NCBI RefSeq assembly: GCF_000312545.1 | Contig: NZ_HE997542.1 | Location: 158,095-222,094 of the forward strand | Direction of reading: 5' to 3' | Source of the DNA: Bartonella senegalensis OS02 | Lineage (GTDB): Bacteria; Pseudomonadota; Alphaproteobacteria; Rhizobiales; Rhizobiaceae | DNA length: 64,000 nt | Shown here: in pieces, positions 39,976 to 48,937 of the stretch | Layout: each line of letters starts with the position of its first letter | Numbering within the stretch: the first letter of the stretch is position 1 | Notes under the pieces: model-generated | Seen by the model: the letters and a program-made list of their open reading frames with translations, nothing else | What the model was told of the DNA's origin: nothing | The model's database searches: none | Translations under genes and position numbers: made by a program

Positions 39976-42498
39976 ATGAATGTAAATTCGCAACAAGAAT
40001 TGTTAACGGTTGAAGAAGAGATACTTGGTAATTTCAATCGGTGTGTGAACAATTTACCTGGCGATAAGACGGTGCAAGAAGTCCGTAAAAAAGCTATTGA
40101 ATTGTTTCAGACCTCAAGACTTCCTTCACGTAAAATAGAAAATTGGCACTATACTAATTTGCGCACATTATTAAAATCTGTGAGTCATTTTTCACCAGAA
40201 AATAATGGGCAATTAGTTGACAGATTACTTTCAGAAAGTCACGTATTTTCCATTGAAAACGGTAAAACACTTACATACTCAGACATATCAGGTGTTACAG
40301 TAAAACGTCTTGCAGAGGAGCTGGAAAGAAATTGTGCAAAAATAGATGATGTCACTGCTGATGAAGACTTTATTGGACAATTAAATACAGCTTTTGTTAC
40401 GGATGGCTGGCTTTTTCATATTCCTGAAAATACAAAATTAAATATTCCTATTGAATTACAAAATATTCAAATGGGTGGGCAATCTCACACCTTTTCCGAT
40501 ATAAAAGTCGATAAAAACAGTCAAGCTGTGTTTGTTGAACATCAGATTGGCAATGATAAAGAGACCTTTATCAGTTCGATATTTTCATTAGATGTTGCAG
40601 CTTATAGTGATGTTACATGGATTCTCATTCGCAATCGTGGCTTTGATTCTACACAGTTTGGTAAATTTCGTGCTGTCCTTAGTCAAGGTGCTAAATTATC
40701 GCTTTATGTGATTAATATAGGTAGTCAACTTAATCGTCAGGAAATTGATGTTGAATTACAGGGAGAAGAGTCTGACTTTCAATTACGGGTCATCAATTTG
40801 CTCTCAGGACAAACACACAGCGATCTTACGATGACTGTTCGTCATGTTGAAGAAAAATCAACTTCAACCGAAATTGTACGGAATGTGGTTACGGATAAAG
40901 CCGTTGGTGTGTTTCAAGGGATAATACGTGTTGCTCAAAAAGCTCAAAAAACAGATGCTCGCATGGCTTGTAATAGTCTCATTCTTTCGGATGATGCAGA
41001 ATTTAATGCAAAGCCTGAACTAGAAATTTTCGCTGATGATGTTGCATGTGGTCATGGCGCGACGGTTGCTAATATTAATTATGATCATCTTTTTTATCTC
41101 ATGGCACGTGGTATCCCTTTTACAACTGCTCGTGGTCTTTTAATTAGAGGATTTGTTTCTGAGCTCATTGATGACATAAAGCAGGAGAATATCCAGACTG
41201 TTTTGGGAAAGATCATTGGCAAATGGTTAGAAAAAATGTTTAAGGTAGAGGAAATGGAAAATAACGTACAGACATTAAGTTATAATGTAGAAGAAATTCG
41301 ACGTGATTTTCCCCTTTTGCATCGTGATGTTTATGGAAAACGATTGGCTTATCTTGACAGTGGCGCTTCTGCACAAAAACCGCAATTAGTGCTTGATGCA
41401 ATGAATGATTGCTATCGACACAGTTACACCAATGTGCATAGAGGGATGTATTTTTTAGCAAATGCAGCAACACAATCTTATGAAAATGCCCGTGAAACAG
41501 TTCGTACTTTTTTAAATGCTCAAACAGCTAGGGAAATTGTTTTTACAAAAAATGCAACAGAAGCTATTAATACTGTTGCCTATGGTTGGGCTATGCCGAA
41601 ATTAAAGGAAGGTGATGAAATTGTTCTAACTATCATGGAACATCATTCAAATATTATTCCTTGGCATTTTCTTCGTGAACAAAAAGGTGTTAAGCTGGTT
41701 TTTGTCCCTGTTGATGAAAATGGTGTTCTTCATATTGAAGATTTCGAAAAGGCTTTAAACGAAAGAACACGGCTTGTTACTCTTACTCATATGTCCAATA
41801 TATTGGGAACTATACCTCCTATTAAAGAAATTATTAAACGAGCGCATCAAAATGCTATTCCTGTTCTTGTTGATGGTTCCCAAGGAGCTATACATTTAAC
41901 AGTTGATGTGCAAGCTCTTGATTGTGATTGGTATGTTTTTACCGGTCATAAGCTTTATGGTCCTACGGGTATTGGTGTTCTTTATGGTAAGGAACATAGG
42001 CTAGAGGAAATGCATCCTTTTCAAGGGGGCGGGGAAATGATCGAGGATGTGACAATTGATAAAGTTTCTTATAATGCTCCTCCTTACCGCTTTGAAGCGG
42101 GAACTCCCCCTATAGTTGAAGCTATTGGATTGGCTGCTGCTATTGATTATATGCAAAAGAAAGATCGAAAAACAGTTCATGCACATGAAATGGAACTTTT
42201 GACTTATGCACATGAAAAACTGAAAACCATTGACTCATTACGTATTTATGGTCACTCTCCTGATAAAGGGGCTATTATATCATTTGCAATTGAAGGTATT
42301 CATCCACATGATATTGCAATGTTTGTAGATAGAAAAGGGGTCGCTATCCGGGCAGGAACGCATTGTGCACAGCCTTTATTACAACGCTTTGGTTTAACAT
42401 CTGTTTGTCGTGCATCATTAGCTATGTATAATACCTATGAAGATATTGATCAGTTAGTAGAGGCATTAAAGGAAACAAGGACATTTTTTAATGGCTGA
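39976..42498 (+). CDS. sufD-sufS: SufD-SufS fusion (Fe-S scaffold subunit plus cysteine desulfurase)
   Basis: A single open frame of 840 residues joins two proteins normally encoded separately. Residues 1 to about 425 are SufD: KIENWHYTNLRTLL near residue 50, then the SufB/D beta-helix core with the C-terminal CGHGATVANINYDHLFYLMARG. Residues from about 427 are SufS: RRDFPLLHRDVYGKRLAYLD, PLP Lys in VFTGHKLYGPTGIG, and catalytic Cys in RAGTHCAQP with a class II loop. No stop separates them; the junction reads LEKMFKVEEMENNV. An ATG at 41254 with AGAGGA upstream could still start free SufS inside the frame. Loss of one base next to a former stop (TTTAAGG for TTTTAAGG) would explain the fusion. 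The start is ATG 39976, with GAGG about 9 bases upstream. Confidence 0.88.
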   Translation: MNVNSQQELLTVEEEILGNFNRCVNNLPGDKTVQEVRKKAIELFQTSRLPSRKIENWHYTNLRTLLKSVSHFSPENNGQLVDRLLSESHVFSIENGKTLTYSDISGVTVKRLAEELERNCAKIDDVTADEDFIGQLNTAFVTDGWLFHIPENTKLNIPIELQNIQMGGQSHTFSDIKVDKNSQAVFVEHQIGNDKETFISSIFSLDVAAYSDVTWILIRNRGFDSTQFGKFRAVLSQGAKLSLYVINIGSQLNRQEIDVELQGEESDFQLRVINLLSGQTHSDLTMTVRHVEEKSTSTEIVRNVVTDKAVGVFQGIIRVAQKAQKTDARMACNSLILSDDAEFNAKPELEIFADDVACGHGATVANINYDHLFYLMARGIPFTTARGLLIRGFVSELIDDIKQENIQTVLGKIIGKWLEKMFKVEEMENNVQTLSYNVEEIRRDFPLLHRDVYGKRLAYLDSGASAQKPQLVLDAMNDCYRHSYTNVHRGMYFLANAATQSYENARETVRTFLNAQTAREIVFTKNATEAINTVAYGWAMPKLKEGDEIVLTIMEHHSNIIPWHFLREQKGVKLVFVPVDENGVLHIEDFEKALNERTRLVTLTHMSNILGTIPPIKEIIKRAHQNAIPVLVDGSQGAIHLTVDVQALDCDWYVFTGHKLYGPTGIGVLYGKEHRLEEMHPFQGGGEMIEDVTIDKVSYNAPPYRFEAGTPPIVEAIGLAAAIDYMQKKDRKTVHAHEMELLTYAHEKLKTIDSLRIYGHSPDKGAIISFAIEGIHPHDIAMFVDRKGVAIRAGTHCAQPLLQRFGLTSVCRASLAMYNTYEDIDQLVEALKETRTFFNG

Positions 42499-42892
42499 AT
42501 CAATTGAACAGAGTCATTCTACAGAACTTGTGGAAACTGTAAGAGAAAATAAAAAATCTTACATATCAGCAATTCCAGCAGACGAAATTGATCGTATGAC
42601 GAATGACATTATCGCAGCTCTCAAAACAGTTTATGATCCGGAGATTCCTGCTGATATTTATGAGTTAGGATTGATTTATCGTATTGATATTGAAGATGAT
42701 CGTTCGGTAAAAATTGAAATGACGCTTACGGCACCTGGATGTCCTGTTGCCGGTGAAATGCCGGGTTGGGTAGAAAATGCTGTAAGTGCCGTTGAAGGTG
42801 TCTTGCATGTTGAAGTGATCATGACATTTGATCCACCATGGACACCTGATTGTATGTCAGAAGAAGCGCAAATTGCTGTCGGCTGGTATTAA
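42491..42892 (+). CDS. sufT: SUF system assembly protein SufT (DUF59/MIP18 family)
   Basis: Small Fe-S maturation factor of 133 residues. The MIP18/DUF59 domain is clear from residue 35: VYDPEIPADIYELGLIY, then MTLTAPGCPVAGEMP with the conserved Cys, and a C-terminal TFDPPWTPDCMSEEA. The ATG overlaps the sufS stop by 8 bases (ATGGCTGA), so translation is coupled. In many Rhizobiales sufA, an A-type carrier, comes next; here it is absent and methyltransferase debris follows. Confidence 0.93.
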   Translation: MAESIEQSHSTELVETVRENKKSYISAIPADEIDRMTNDIIAALKTVYDPEIPADIYELGLIYRIDIEDDRSVKIEMTLTAPGCPVAGEMPGWVENAVSAVEGVLHVEVIMTFDPPWTPDCMSEEAQIAVGWY

Positions 42893-42976
42893 ATAATTTA
42901 TTAAAGTCGTTTAACTGAGCAAATCTATGAATGCGCTTATGGGCTTTCTGTAAACATTTAAATTTAAGGACATTGA

Positions 42977-44613
42977 ATGGGTTATAATAAACAAAAATTA
43001 GAACTCACTTGGATTGGAAAAGAAAGACGTCCAAAACTTGAGCCCCATATTTTATTGGAAGATTTTGAAAAATCTTATCACGCTCCGCATCAAATATCTG
43101 TTGATGATATTTTTGATAATAAACTCATTTTTGGTGATAATTTACTCGCTCTCAAATCTCTTGAACAAGAATATACAGGGAAGATAAAATGTATCTACAT
43201 CGATCCACCTTATAATACAGGCAATGCATTTGAACATTATGAAGATGGTCTAGAACATTCCTTATGGCTAAGCCTTATTTATGAGAGACAGGTTGGAACT
43301 ACTCCATCGTTTACTTGCAGATGATGGGAGTATTTGGCTTAATCTTGACGATAGTGAATCACATTATGCTAAGGTTATATGCGATGAAATTTTTGGGCGT
43401 AAAAATTTTATCGCAAATGTTATATGGCAAAAAAAGCATACACGTTCTAATGATAGTCGATGGTTGAGTGATAACCATGATCATATATTAATTTTTGCTA
43501 AAAATAGAGATTTTTGGAAAAGAAATCTTCTTCCACGTAATGATAATAACAGCAAAAATTATTCTAATCCTGATAATGATCCTCGTGGCATTTGGGCATC
43601 AGGCCCCTGTCATGTTAAAACTCCAAATCTAAAGGATATATATGAGATCATTACTCCATCTGGTCGTAGAGTAATGCCTCCAGTTGGAACTAGCTGGCGC
43701 TTTAGCAAGAAAAAAATGAAGGAATTAATTACTGATAACAGAATTTATTTTGGACAGAATGGCGATAACATCCCACGCTATAAACGTTTTAAAACAGAAG
43801 TGCAAGATGGCTTAGTACCAATCACGGTTTGGTTAAAAGAAAAAGTCGGACATAATCAAGAAGCAAAACAAGAAGTCAAAAAATTTAACTCTGAAGATGT
43901 TTTTTCAACACCTAAGCCGGAGCGGTTAGTAGAGAGAATTTTAACTATTTCTACCAATCCTGGTGATCTTGTATTGGATTCTTTCGCGGGTTCTGGGACT
44001 ACCGGTGCCGTTGCTCATAAAATGGGGCGCAATTGAACTTGGTGAGCATTGCCATACCCATATTATTCCTCGTTTGAAACAGGTGATCGATGGCACTGAT
44101 CAAGGAGGTATTTCTAAAAATGTCAATTGGCAAGGTGGTGGGGGATTTCGCTATTATCGCCTTGCGCCCTCTCTATTACAAAAAGATCCATGGGAGTAAT
44201 GGATTATTAGTCGCCAGTATAATGCTGCTATGCTTTCAGAAGCTATGTGCAAACATATGGGCTTTACCTATGCACCTGATGATAATCATTATTGGATGCA
44301 AGGATATTCAAGCGAAGCAGATTATATTTATGTGACAACAAACGCTATGACACATGGACAACTACGTGTTATCAGTGAAGAGAGGTTGGACCTCATCGTA
44401 CTTTGCTTATTTGTTGTGCAGCCTTTGATACAAAAGCAGAATCTTTTGAAAATCTAACACTTACCAAAATCCCTCGTGCTGTATTAGAAAAGTGCGAATG
44501 GGGGAGGGATGATTACAGTTTAAATGTAGCGAATCTTGAATCCAATGGCTGTAGTAAAAGAATCTTCAAGAGATAAAGATATTGTACAAGCAGAGTTAGA
44601 TTTATTTCGGTGA
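42977..44613 (+). pseudogene. Broken type III-like DNA methyltransferase (Mod)
   Basis: The sum of the frames matches a beta-class N6-adenine/N4-cytosine methyltransferase of about 540 residues: catalytic DPPYNTGNAF comes first, near 43200, and the AdoMet-binding DSFAGSGTTGAVAHKMG near 43990. It is not translatable as one protein. I see a 4-base insertion before MRDRLELLHRLLADDGS (43277-43281), a frameshift near 44030, an in-frame TAA at 44197-44199 (DPWE*WIISRQYN), a frameshift near 44383 and another near 44550 before the last stretch VVKESSRDKDIVQAELDLFR. Five lesions mean the gene is dead. No restriction (Res) subunit is visible, so this is a decayed restriction-modification locus. Confidence 0.9.
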
Positions 44614-44635
44614 ATAGTAAAAAGTGGAGTTTCTC

Positions 44636-45127
44636 ATGAACGCTGTTGAAAAAAGGATTTCTGCGCGCTTATCGTTCCGTTATCCTCAACATGAAGCCTT
44701 AAGTATTTTGGTGCGAATTTTAGAAAATATCAAGCTTTATTTTGACAAAAAAACAAAACTTTGGTCTTTTGAAGTAAAAATCCTCATCAATCGTTCAAAT
44801 GTACGACAAGTATTTTTCCAAACGGTTAGCAATTCTTCATGGGCTAATTTTAGTTATCTAGTTGCTAGCGAAATTTCAGGTGTTGATACATTAAAAGAGC
44901 TTCGAATGCTGTCAAGCCTACATGGAATTGGATTCATAAGACTTGATAGGGAGAATTTTTCTGAGAGTCAAATTATGATTCCAGCAAAAGAACGTAATGA
45001 AATTGATTGGGATACCGTTAATAGATTATTAGAGGCAAACAAGGATTTTTTTCATTATATTAAACTCATTCGCCAATTTTATCAAACTGGTGAGATTCGC
45101 CAGTCTGATTGGAATAATTTCTCATAA
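44636..45127 (+). CDS. HrgA-like protein associated with restriction-modification locus
   Basis: An intact 163-residue protein downstream of the dead methyltransferase, started at ATG 44636 with GGAG six bases upstream (a GTG four codons earlier is less likely). Segments FEVKILINRSNVRQVFFQTV, SNSSWANFSYLVASEI, LSSLHGIGFIRLD and NEIDWDTVNRLLEANKDFF resemble the C-terminal domain of HrgA-type proteins (COG2958), which are found near type II/III methyltransferases. The usual N-terminal winged-helix (HARE-HTH) part is missing, so this may be a shortened form. Function is not established; assignment from memory of the family pattern, moderate confidence. Confidence 0.55.
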   Translation: MNAVEKRISARLSFRYPQHEALSILVRILENIKLYFDKKTKLWSFEVKILINRSNVRQVFFQTVSNSSWANFSYLVASEISGVDTLKELRMLSSLHGIGFIRLDRENFSESQIMIPAKERNEIDWDTVNRLLEANKDFFHYIKLIRQFYQTGEIRQSDWNNFS

Positions 45128-45459
45128 GAACTACTCTTACAGATTTCTATCATTTTCAAACTTTTTAATTTATTTCTCATCGCTCTTAAGCAATACATTA
45201 TTAGCGTTAAAGCTACTAATTACATTTTGAGAAGTTTTTATTTACCTCCCTTGAAAGAAAAAATTTTACTAAATTTTATTGTTTTTTTAGCGCAATAAAA
45301 AATTAACATCAGAAGGGGAGAGCTTTTGAATTTACTACCGAAAATGTTTTGTTTACAGCAGAGGATTATTAAAAACCTTCATTTCTTACATATCAGAAAT
45401 AGAAACAAGCTCTTTCATCCTTTAAAAATATCAACGACTTTAAATAGTTTTGGGTAGGC
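45128..45459. other. Spacer between HrgA-like gene and sodC
   Basis: 332 bases. A loose A/T hairpin (TTTTATTG 45274-45281, CAATAAAA 45293-45300) may end plus-strand transcription. After it, an AAGGGGAG ribosome-binding-like sequence precedes a TTG-started 43-codon frame (45326-45457, begins MNLLPKMFCLQQRIIKNL); it is basic, unlike any protein I know, and may be chance. Nothing else seen. Confidence 0.35.
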
Positions 45460-45987
45460 TTATTCTTCAATAATACCACATGCTAAACGTCCACCACCAC
45501 CGCCAAGGGGGGATGGCTTATCTGATTGATTATCTCCTCCTATATGAATTATTATTGAATGGCCTTTAACTTCAGAAAGCTTTTTGAGACGTGGAGCAAT
45601 AACACTCATCGTCGCTCTTCCTTGCTTATCAACATATAGTGCTGGTAAGTCGCCAAGATGACCGTTGATATTGTAAGGTCCAAGATGTTTGTTAGTATGG
45701 TAAGGATCATAATGTCCACCTGCAGCTCCACCAATTACACCATCTTTCGTATCACATGAAGGATTTACATGTATATGAAAACCGTGAAAACCTTCTGGCA
45801 AATGAGACAAATTTGGCGCAAAAATCAAACCATATATATTTTCTTTAATTTTAATTGTGCCAATAGGACTCTTTATGTTTTTTTCTTTTAGTTCATAAAT
45901 CTTTACTTGCATAGATTCTGCTAATACATTATGTATAGAGTTTAAAAATGCAATTTGAGTTAAAAATAAAAATATAAGTTTATTCAT
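45460..45987 (-). CDS. sodC: Superoxide dismutase [Cu-Zn], periplasmic
   Basis: Exported Cu/Zn superoxide dismutase of 175 residues that protects against host-derived superoxide. A signal peptide (about 1-25, FLFLTQIAFLNSIHNVLA) precedes the mature enzyme. Metal ligands are in HIHVNPSCD, GGHYDPYHTNKHLGP and NGHLGDLPALYVD, with the final His in HSIIIHIGGDNQS. The paired disulfide cysteines (PSCD and LACGII) and the bacterial-type GGGGGRLACGII end are present. ATG 45987 is chosen over 45996 because AAGAGAA is well spaced only for it. It stands alone, flanked by AT-rich spacers. Confidence 0.95.
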   Translation of the reverse strand: MNKLIFLFLTQIAFLNSIHNVLAESMQVKIYELKEKNIKSPIGTIKIKENIYGLIFAPNLSHLPEGFHGFHIHVNPSCDTKDGVIGGAAGGHYDPYHTNKHLGPYNINGHLGDLPALYVDKQGRATMSVIAPRLKKLSEVKGHSIIIHIGGDNQSDKPSPLGGGGGRLACGIIEE

Positions 45988-46426
45988 AATGCACATTTCT
46001 CTTATTATTTTAAAAATTTATATTTATATAATGAAAAATATTATTTAAATAATATTATTTTTATAAATAAAAATTATAAATTAATATTTTAATAAAATTA
46101 AAAATATTTTTATATTTTAAGTAATAACTTTTCTATTAATTTAAGCTAAAATGCTTTCTCTTCTCTATCAGACAATACAGATTTTATAGATTGATAATTA
46201 TATTTTACTCATATTTCCTCAAGATATTCTCTTAGAAAATTAGTTTTTTAAGATATAATGAAAAATCAGGTAAAAAATTTTTACAATTTAGTCTTAATCA
46301 GCGTTTTAAACATCTTGAGATAGCTGATTTAATAAAAATTAAAATACATAAATATAACTTGTTGATTATCTTTGTTTTTACAAAATACTTCCGTCTCTTG
46401 GCAAGCTAATAAGTGACAAAAATTTT
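45988..46426. other. AT-rich spacer upstream of sodC
   Basis: 439 bases; the first 150 are almost entirely A/T. It must contain the sodC promoter (minus strand). I see no small ORF, GC-containing hairpin or repeat that I can support. Confidence 0.5.
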
Positions 46427-46786
46427 TTACTCATTACGAAATTTGTAAGAGAAATAATTATTGTGATATATATAAGTTTCCCATAAGATACAAAATGTAC
46501 CAACAAAAACACCCGTTATTGATCCTATTATTGCACCAATTATCGTTCCGGTAGAAAGTGTTGTACTTATACTCATGGCGATAATTGGACCAAATCCTGG
46601 AAGAGCGATGTAACCATAGGCTGCTAGAATTGCTGCAATTGCTCCCGATAGGCTACCATTTAAACCTCCAATGAAAGCAGGCTCTTTAATAGAATGGTAA
46701 ATTTTTTTTAAAAAAAATCTTTTCTCACGGCTATGAGAAGCAACGTCACTATAAGTTTTTAAATCAGTCACATTTTTGTCTTTCAT
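46427..46786 (-). CDS. Hypothetical glycine-zipper membrane protein
   Basis: A 119-residue protein that I do not recognise. A charged N terminus of about 35 residues is followed by a long small-residue-rich hydrophobic region with repeated GxxxG/GxxxS spacing (GGLNGSLSGAIAAILAAYG, then GTIIGAIIGSITGVFVG), suggesting two or three packed helices, and an aromatic, basic C terminus. The central PGFGPIIAMS resembles the glycine-zipper segment of general-stress-type membrane proteins; that is only a composition-level similarity. Its ATG lies 23 bases inside the 3' end of the upstream exported-protein gene on the same strand, so the two are probably cotranscribed and coupled. Confidence 0.6.
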   Translation of the reverse strand: MKDKNVTDLKTYSDVASHSREKRFFLKKIYHSIKEPAFIGGLNGSLSGAIAAILAAYGYIALPGFGPIIAMSISTTLSTGTIIGAIIGSITGVFVGTFCILWETYIYHNNYFSYKFRNE

Positions 46787-47111
46787 TTTGAATGCTAACC
46801 GTTCCAGAATAATCGACAGATACGAAAAAGTGGCACTTTTTAAATTCTACTAAAGCACGCCAAATACCTTTGTCATCTAAACGCAATCGTTTAATATCCT
46901 TAAAGCCATTTTGCATGAGGCAGTTTTTAATTTGCGAAGCAGTAAATGAATTTTGTCCTGGTTTACTGATGTCTGTTTTGGAATCATAGGCAAAGATTTG
47001 ACAATAGGGAGTATTGAAAACTTCACTTATTGAAACTGTAACTATAGACGAGATACATAAAACCAGCATAAAAATAATACTTAATTTAAATTTTTTACTT
47101 AATCTCATCAT
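46764..47111 (-). CDS. Hypothetical exported protein
   Basis: 115 residues, unknown family. An N-terminal signal sequence or anchor (LSIIFMLVLCISSIVTVSIS) precedes a mature part of about 85 residues with four cysteines (in YCQIFAYD, NCLMQNGF, KCHFFVS and RQKCD), so two disulfides are possible. The FTASQIKNCLMQNGFKDIK and WRALVEFKKCHFFVSVDYSG segments look like a small alpha/beta PepSY-type fold, common in Rhizobiales periplasmic proteins; this is inference. Tandem ATGs at 47111 and 47108 with no good ribosome binding site. It overlaps the glycine-zipper gene by 23 bases. Confidence 0.6.
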   Translation of the reverse strand: MMRLSKKFKLSIIFMLVLCISSIVTVSISEVFNTPYCQIFAYDSKTDISKPGQNSFTASQIKNCLMQNGFKDIKRLRLDDKGIWRALVEFKKCHFFVSVDYSGTVSIQNERQKCD

Positions 47112-47497
47112 GTTACCATTTTTTAAAACAATACTTTAATAACATTTTTATTGATAACAGGTTCCAGAAAGAGATTATTTTCTAGTTTATACTTAATGGC
47201 ATAAATTTTTGAAAATTTATGGTGATTAGTTAAAAACGTTTTTCTTTTTTATTTTTGTAAAAAAGGAAGACGCAAAAAGTATCTGTCTTATTTTATACGA
47301 TCGTGTCTTTTTCTTTGCTAAATTTTTCGCAAGATTCTTATAAATGCAACTTTGGAAAAAGATTTTTTAAAATGAGCTACTCTTTTGTATGACTCCACTG
47401 TCCAAATCTTTGTCATGGAATGAAAGCAGAACTTTCCTGTTTTATCTGTTTATGTGATAAATCAATGTAGTAACGTGCAACAACGCACTCTACAATA
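47112..47497. other. Spacer downstream of the UbiH-type gene
   Basis: 386 bases between two minus-strand transcription units. A protein-like stretch continues past the hydroxylase stop in another frame (on the minus strand, IDIVECVVARYYIDLSHKQ) but has no start codon. It could be a trace of a longer ancestral reading frame. No terminator or RNA gene is seen. Confidence 0.35.
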
Positions 47498-48724
47498 TCA
47501 ATGAAAATGCTTAGGTGATTTGGTTGGGAATGTTTGCATTATTTCTTTTAATCCGTATCCGGGATACATTCCTTCTCTCGTAAATAAATTGCGTAAGGGT
47601 GAGCAATTACGTAATAATCCAAGCCCAATGCTTCGCATGATATGAACAGGTAACATATTAGAAAGTAAAGCAGAATTGAGCATATGAACAGATCCACTTC
47701 GGATCAATATATCGGGTTTTCGGCATTTGTTATAATGTGCAACGATTATTTTAGAGTTAGAATCGGATATTTTATTGGGTAAAATATCAATCAAAGTTTG
47801 AATATCGCGAAGCCCTAAATTTAATCCTTGTGCTCCAATAGGAGGAAAGACATGGGCTGCTTCCCCCACTAAAATTGTCCGATTGGCAGCAAAACGATGA
47901 GAAATAAGTCCTGAAAGTGGCCATGCTTGAATTGGTGTTTCCAGTGTCAGCTTTCCAAGCATTGAGTGCATCTGGTCTTCTATCACTTTGGCGATTTCTG
48001 TTGATTTTAAATGTAATAATTCTTCAGCACGAGAAGGATTAACAACCCATACAAGACTAGATTTGTGTCCTGGGAGTGGAACCTGTGTAAAGGGACCATT
48101 TTCTGTATGAAACTCAGTCGATGTATTTTGGTGAGATAAATCATGAGAAAAATTGAGAACAAGCGCTGTTTGCGGATAATTCCACTTTCTGACACTTATA
48201 CCTGCTGCTTCTCGTGTTTGAGAGTCGCGTCCATCAGCTGCAACAACAAGTGATGCTTTAATAACTCCACCATCTGCAAGGGTAACGTGTAGATGATTTG
48301 GTTGATGATGAAAAGAGTGTGCTGAAGAAAAAAATCTTTTGATATTAGGGGTATGCGCGACAGAAGCGACTAAAGCATTGTTTAATTCTACATTAGGGAT
48401 ATTATAACCAAAAGCCTCTTCACCAATTTCAGCGGAAGAAAAATTTACAGTAGGAGCACGCACAATCCTAGAAGTTATATCTATGATTCTAATGAAAGAT
48501 AAAGCTGCTGCATGAGGTTTGACACTATGCCAAATATTGAGTTTTTGAAGCATACGAATTGCTGGCATCATAAGGGCCGTCGTGCGCAACTCGTCTTTAT
48601 CAACATGCGGACCAATAAGACAAACTGAATAGCCCTTATGTGCAAGGTTTAATGCTGTTAGCATACCAACTGGGCCTGCTCCAATAACAGCGATGTTTTT
48701 ATGCTCGTTTTTTTCAAATATCAC
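47498..48724 (-). CDS. UbiH/UbiF-type FAD-dependent hydroxylase (ubiquinone biosynthesis)
   Basis: Flavin monooxygenase of 408 residues, expected to hydroxylate the ubiquinone ring. The N-terminal dinucleotide fold is IAVIGAGPVGMLTALNLAHKG (GxGxxG), followed by the middle VAADGRDSQTREAAG (DG motif) and the FAD-binding LVGEAAHVFPPIGAQGLNLG. These place it in the UbiH/COQ6 group, but which ring position it acts on cannot be read from sequence. The start is GTG 48724 with an AAGGC element 9-10 bases upstream. It would supply quinone to the complex I encoded at the left end. Confidence 0.87.
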   Translation of the reverse strand: MIFEKNEHKNIAVIGAGPVGMLTALNLAHKGYSVCLIGPHVDKDELRTTALMMPAIRMLQKLNIWHSVKPHAAALSFIRIIDITSRIVRAPTVNFSSAEIGEEAFGYNIPNVELNNALVASVAHTPNIKRFFSSAHSFHHQPNHLHVTLADGGVIKASLVVAADGRDSQTREAAGISVRKWNYPQTALVLNFSHDLSHQNTSTEFHTENGPFTQVPLPGHKSSLVWVVNPSRAEELLHLKSTEIAKVIEDQMHSMLGKLTLETPIQAWPLSGLISHRFAANRTILVGEAAHVFPPIGAQGLNLGLRDIQTLIDILPNKISDSNSKIIVAHYNKCRKPDILIRSGSVHMLNSALLSNMLPVHIMRSIGLGLLRNCSPLRNLFTREGMYPGYGLKEIMQTFPTKSPKHFH

Positions 48725-48937
48725 AATTAATTAAGCCTTTTTTCATCTACTAAATATTTTAACGTTTCTAAATGAACAATCCTTTTTATTATATAAAATT
48801 TCCCTATTATATTATGTAATAAAAAATGCAGTATAAAAAAGTAACCTTTTTATGCTTTTTTTTACGATGAATCGTACCATGGAAAAATCTCGTGTTGGTA
48901 GATAAATGAAGATTTTAGAAACGAGGATAAGAAAACC

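Noticed and set aside
47389-47520. Protein-like frame running past the UbiH-type gene stop
   Set aside because: It has no ATG, GTG or TTG start outside the upstream gene and no ribosome binding site; too short to defend as a gene.
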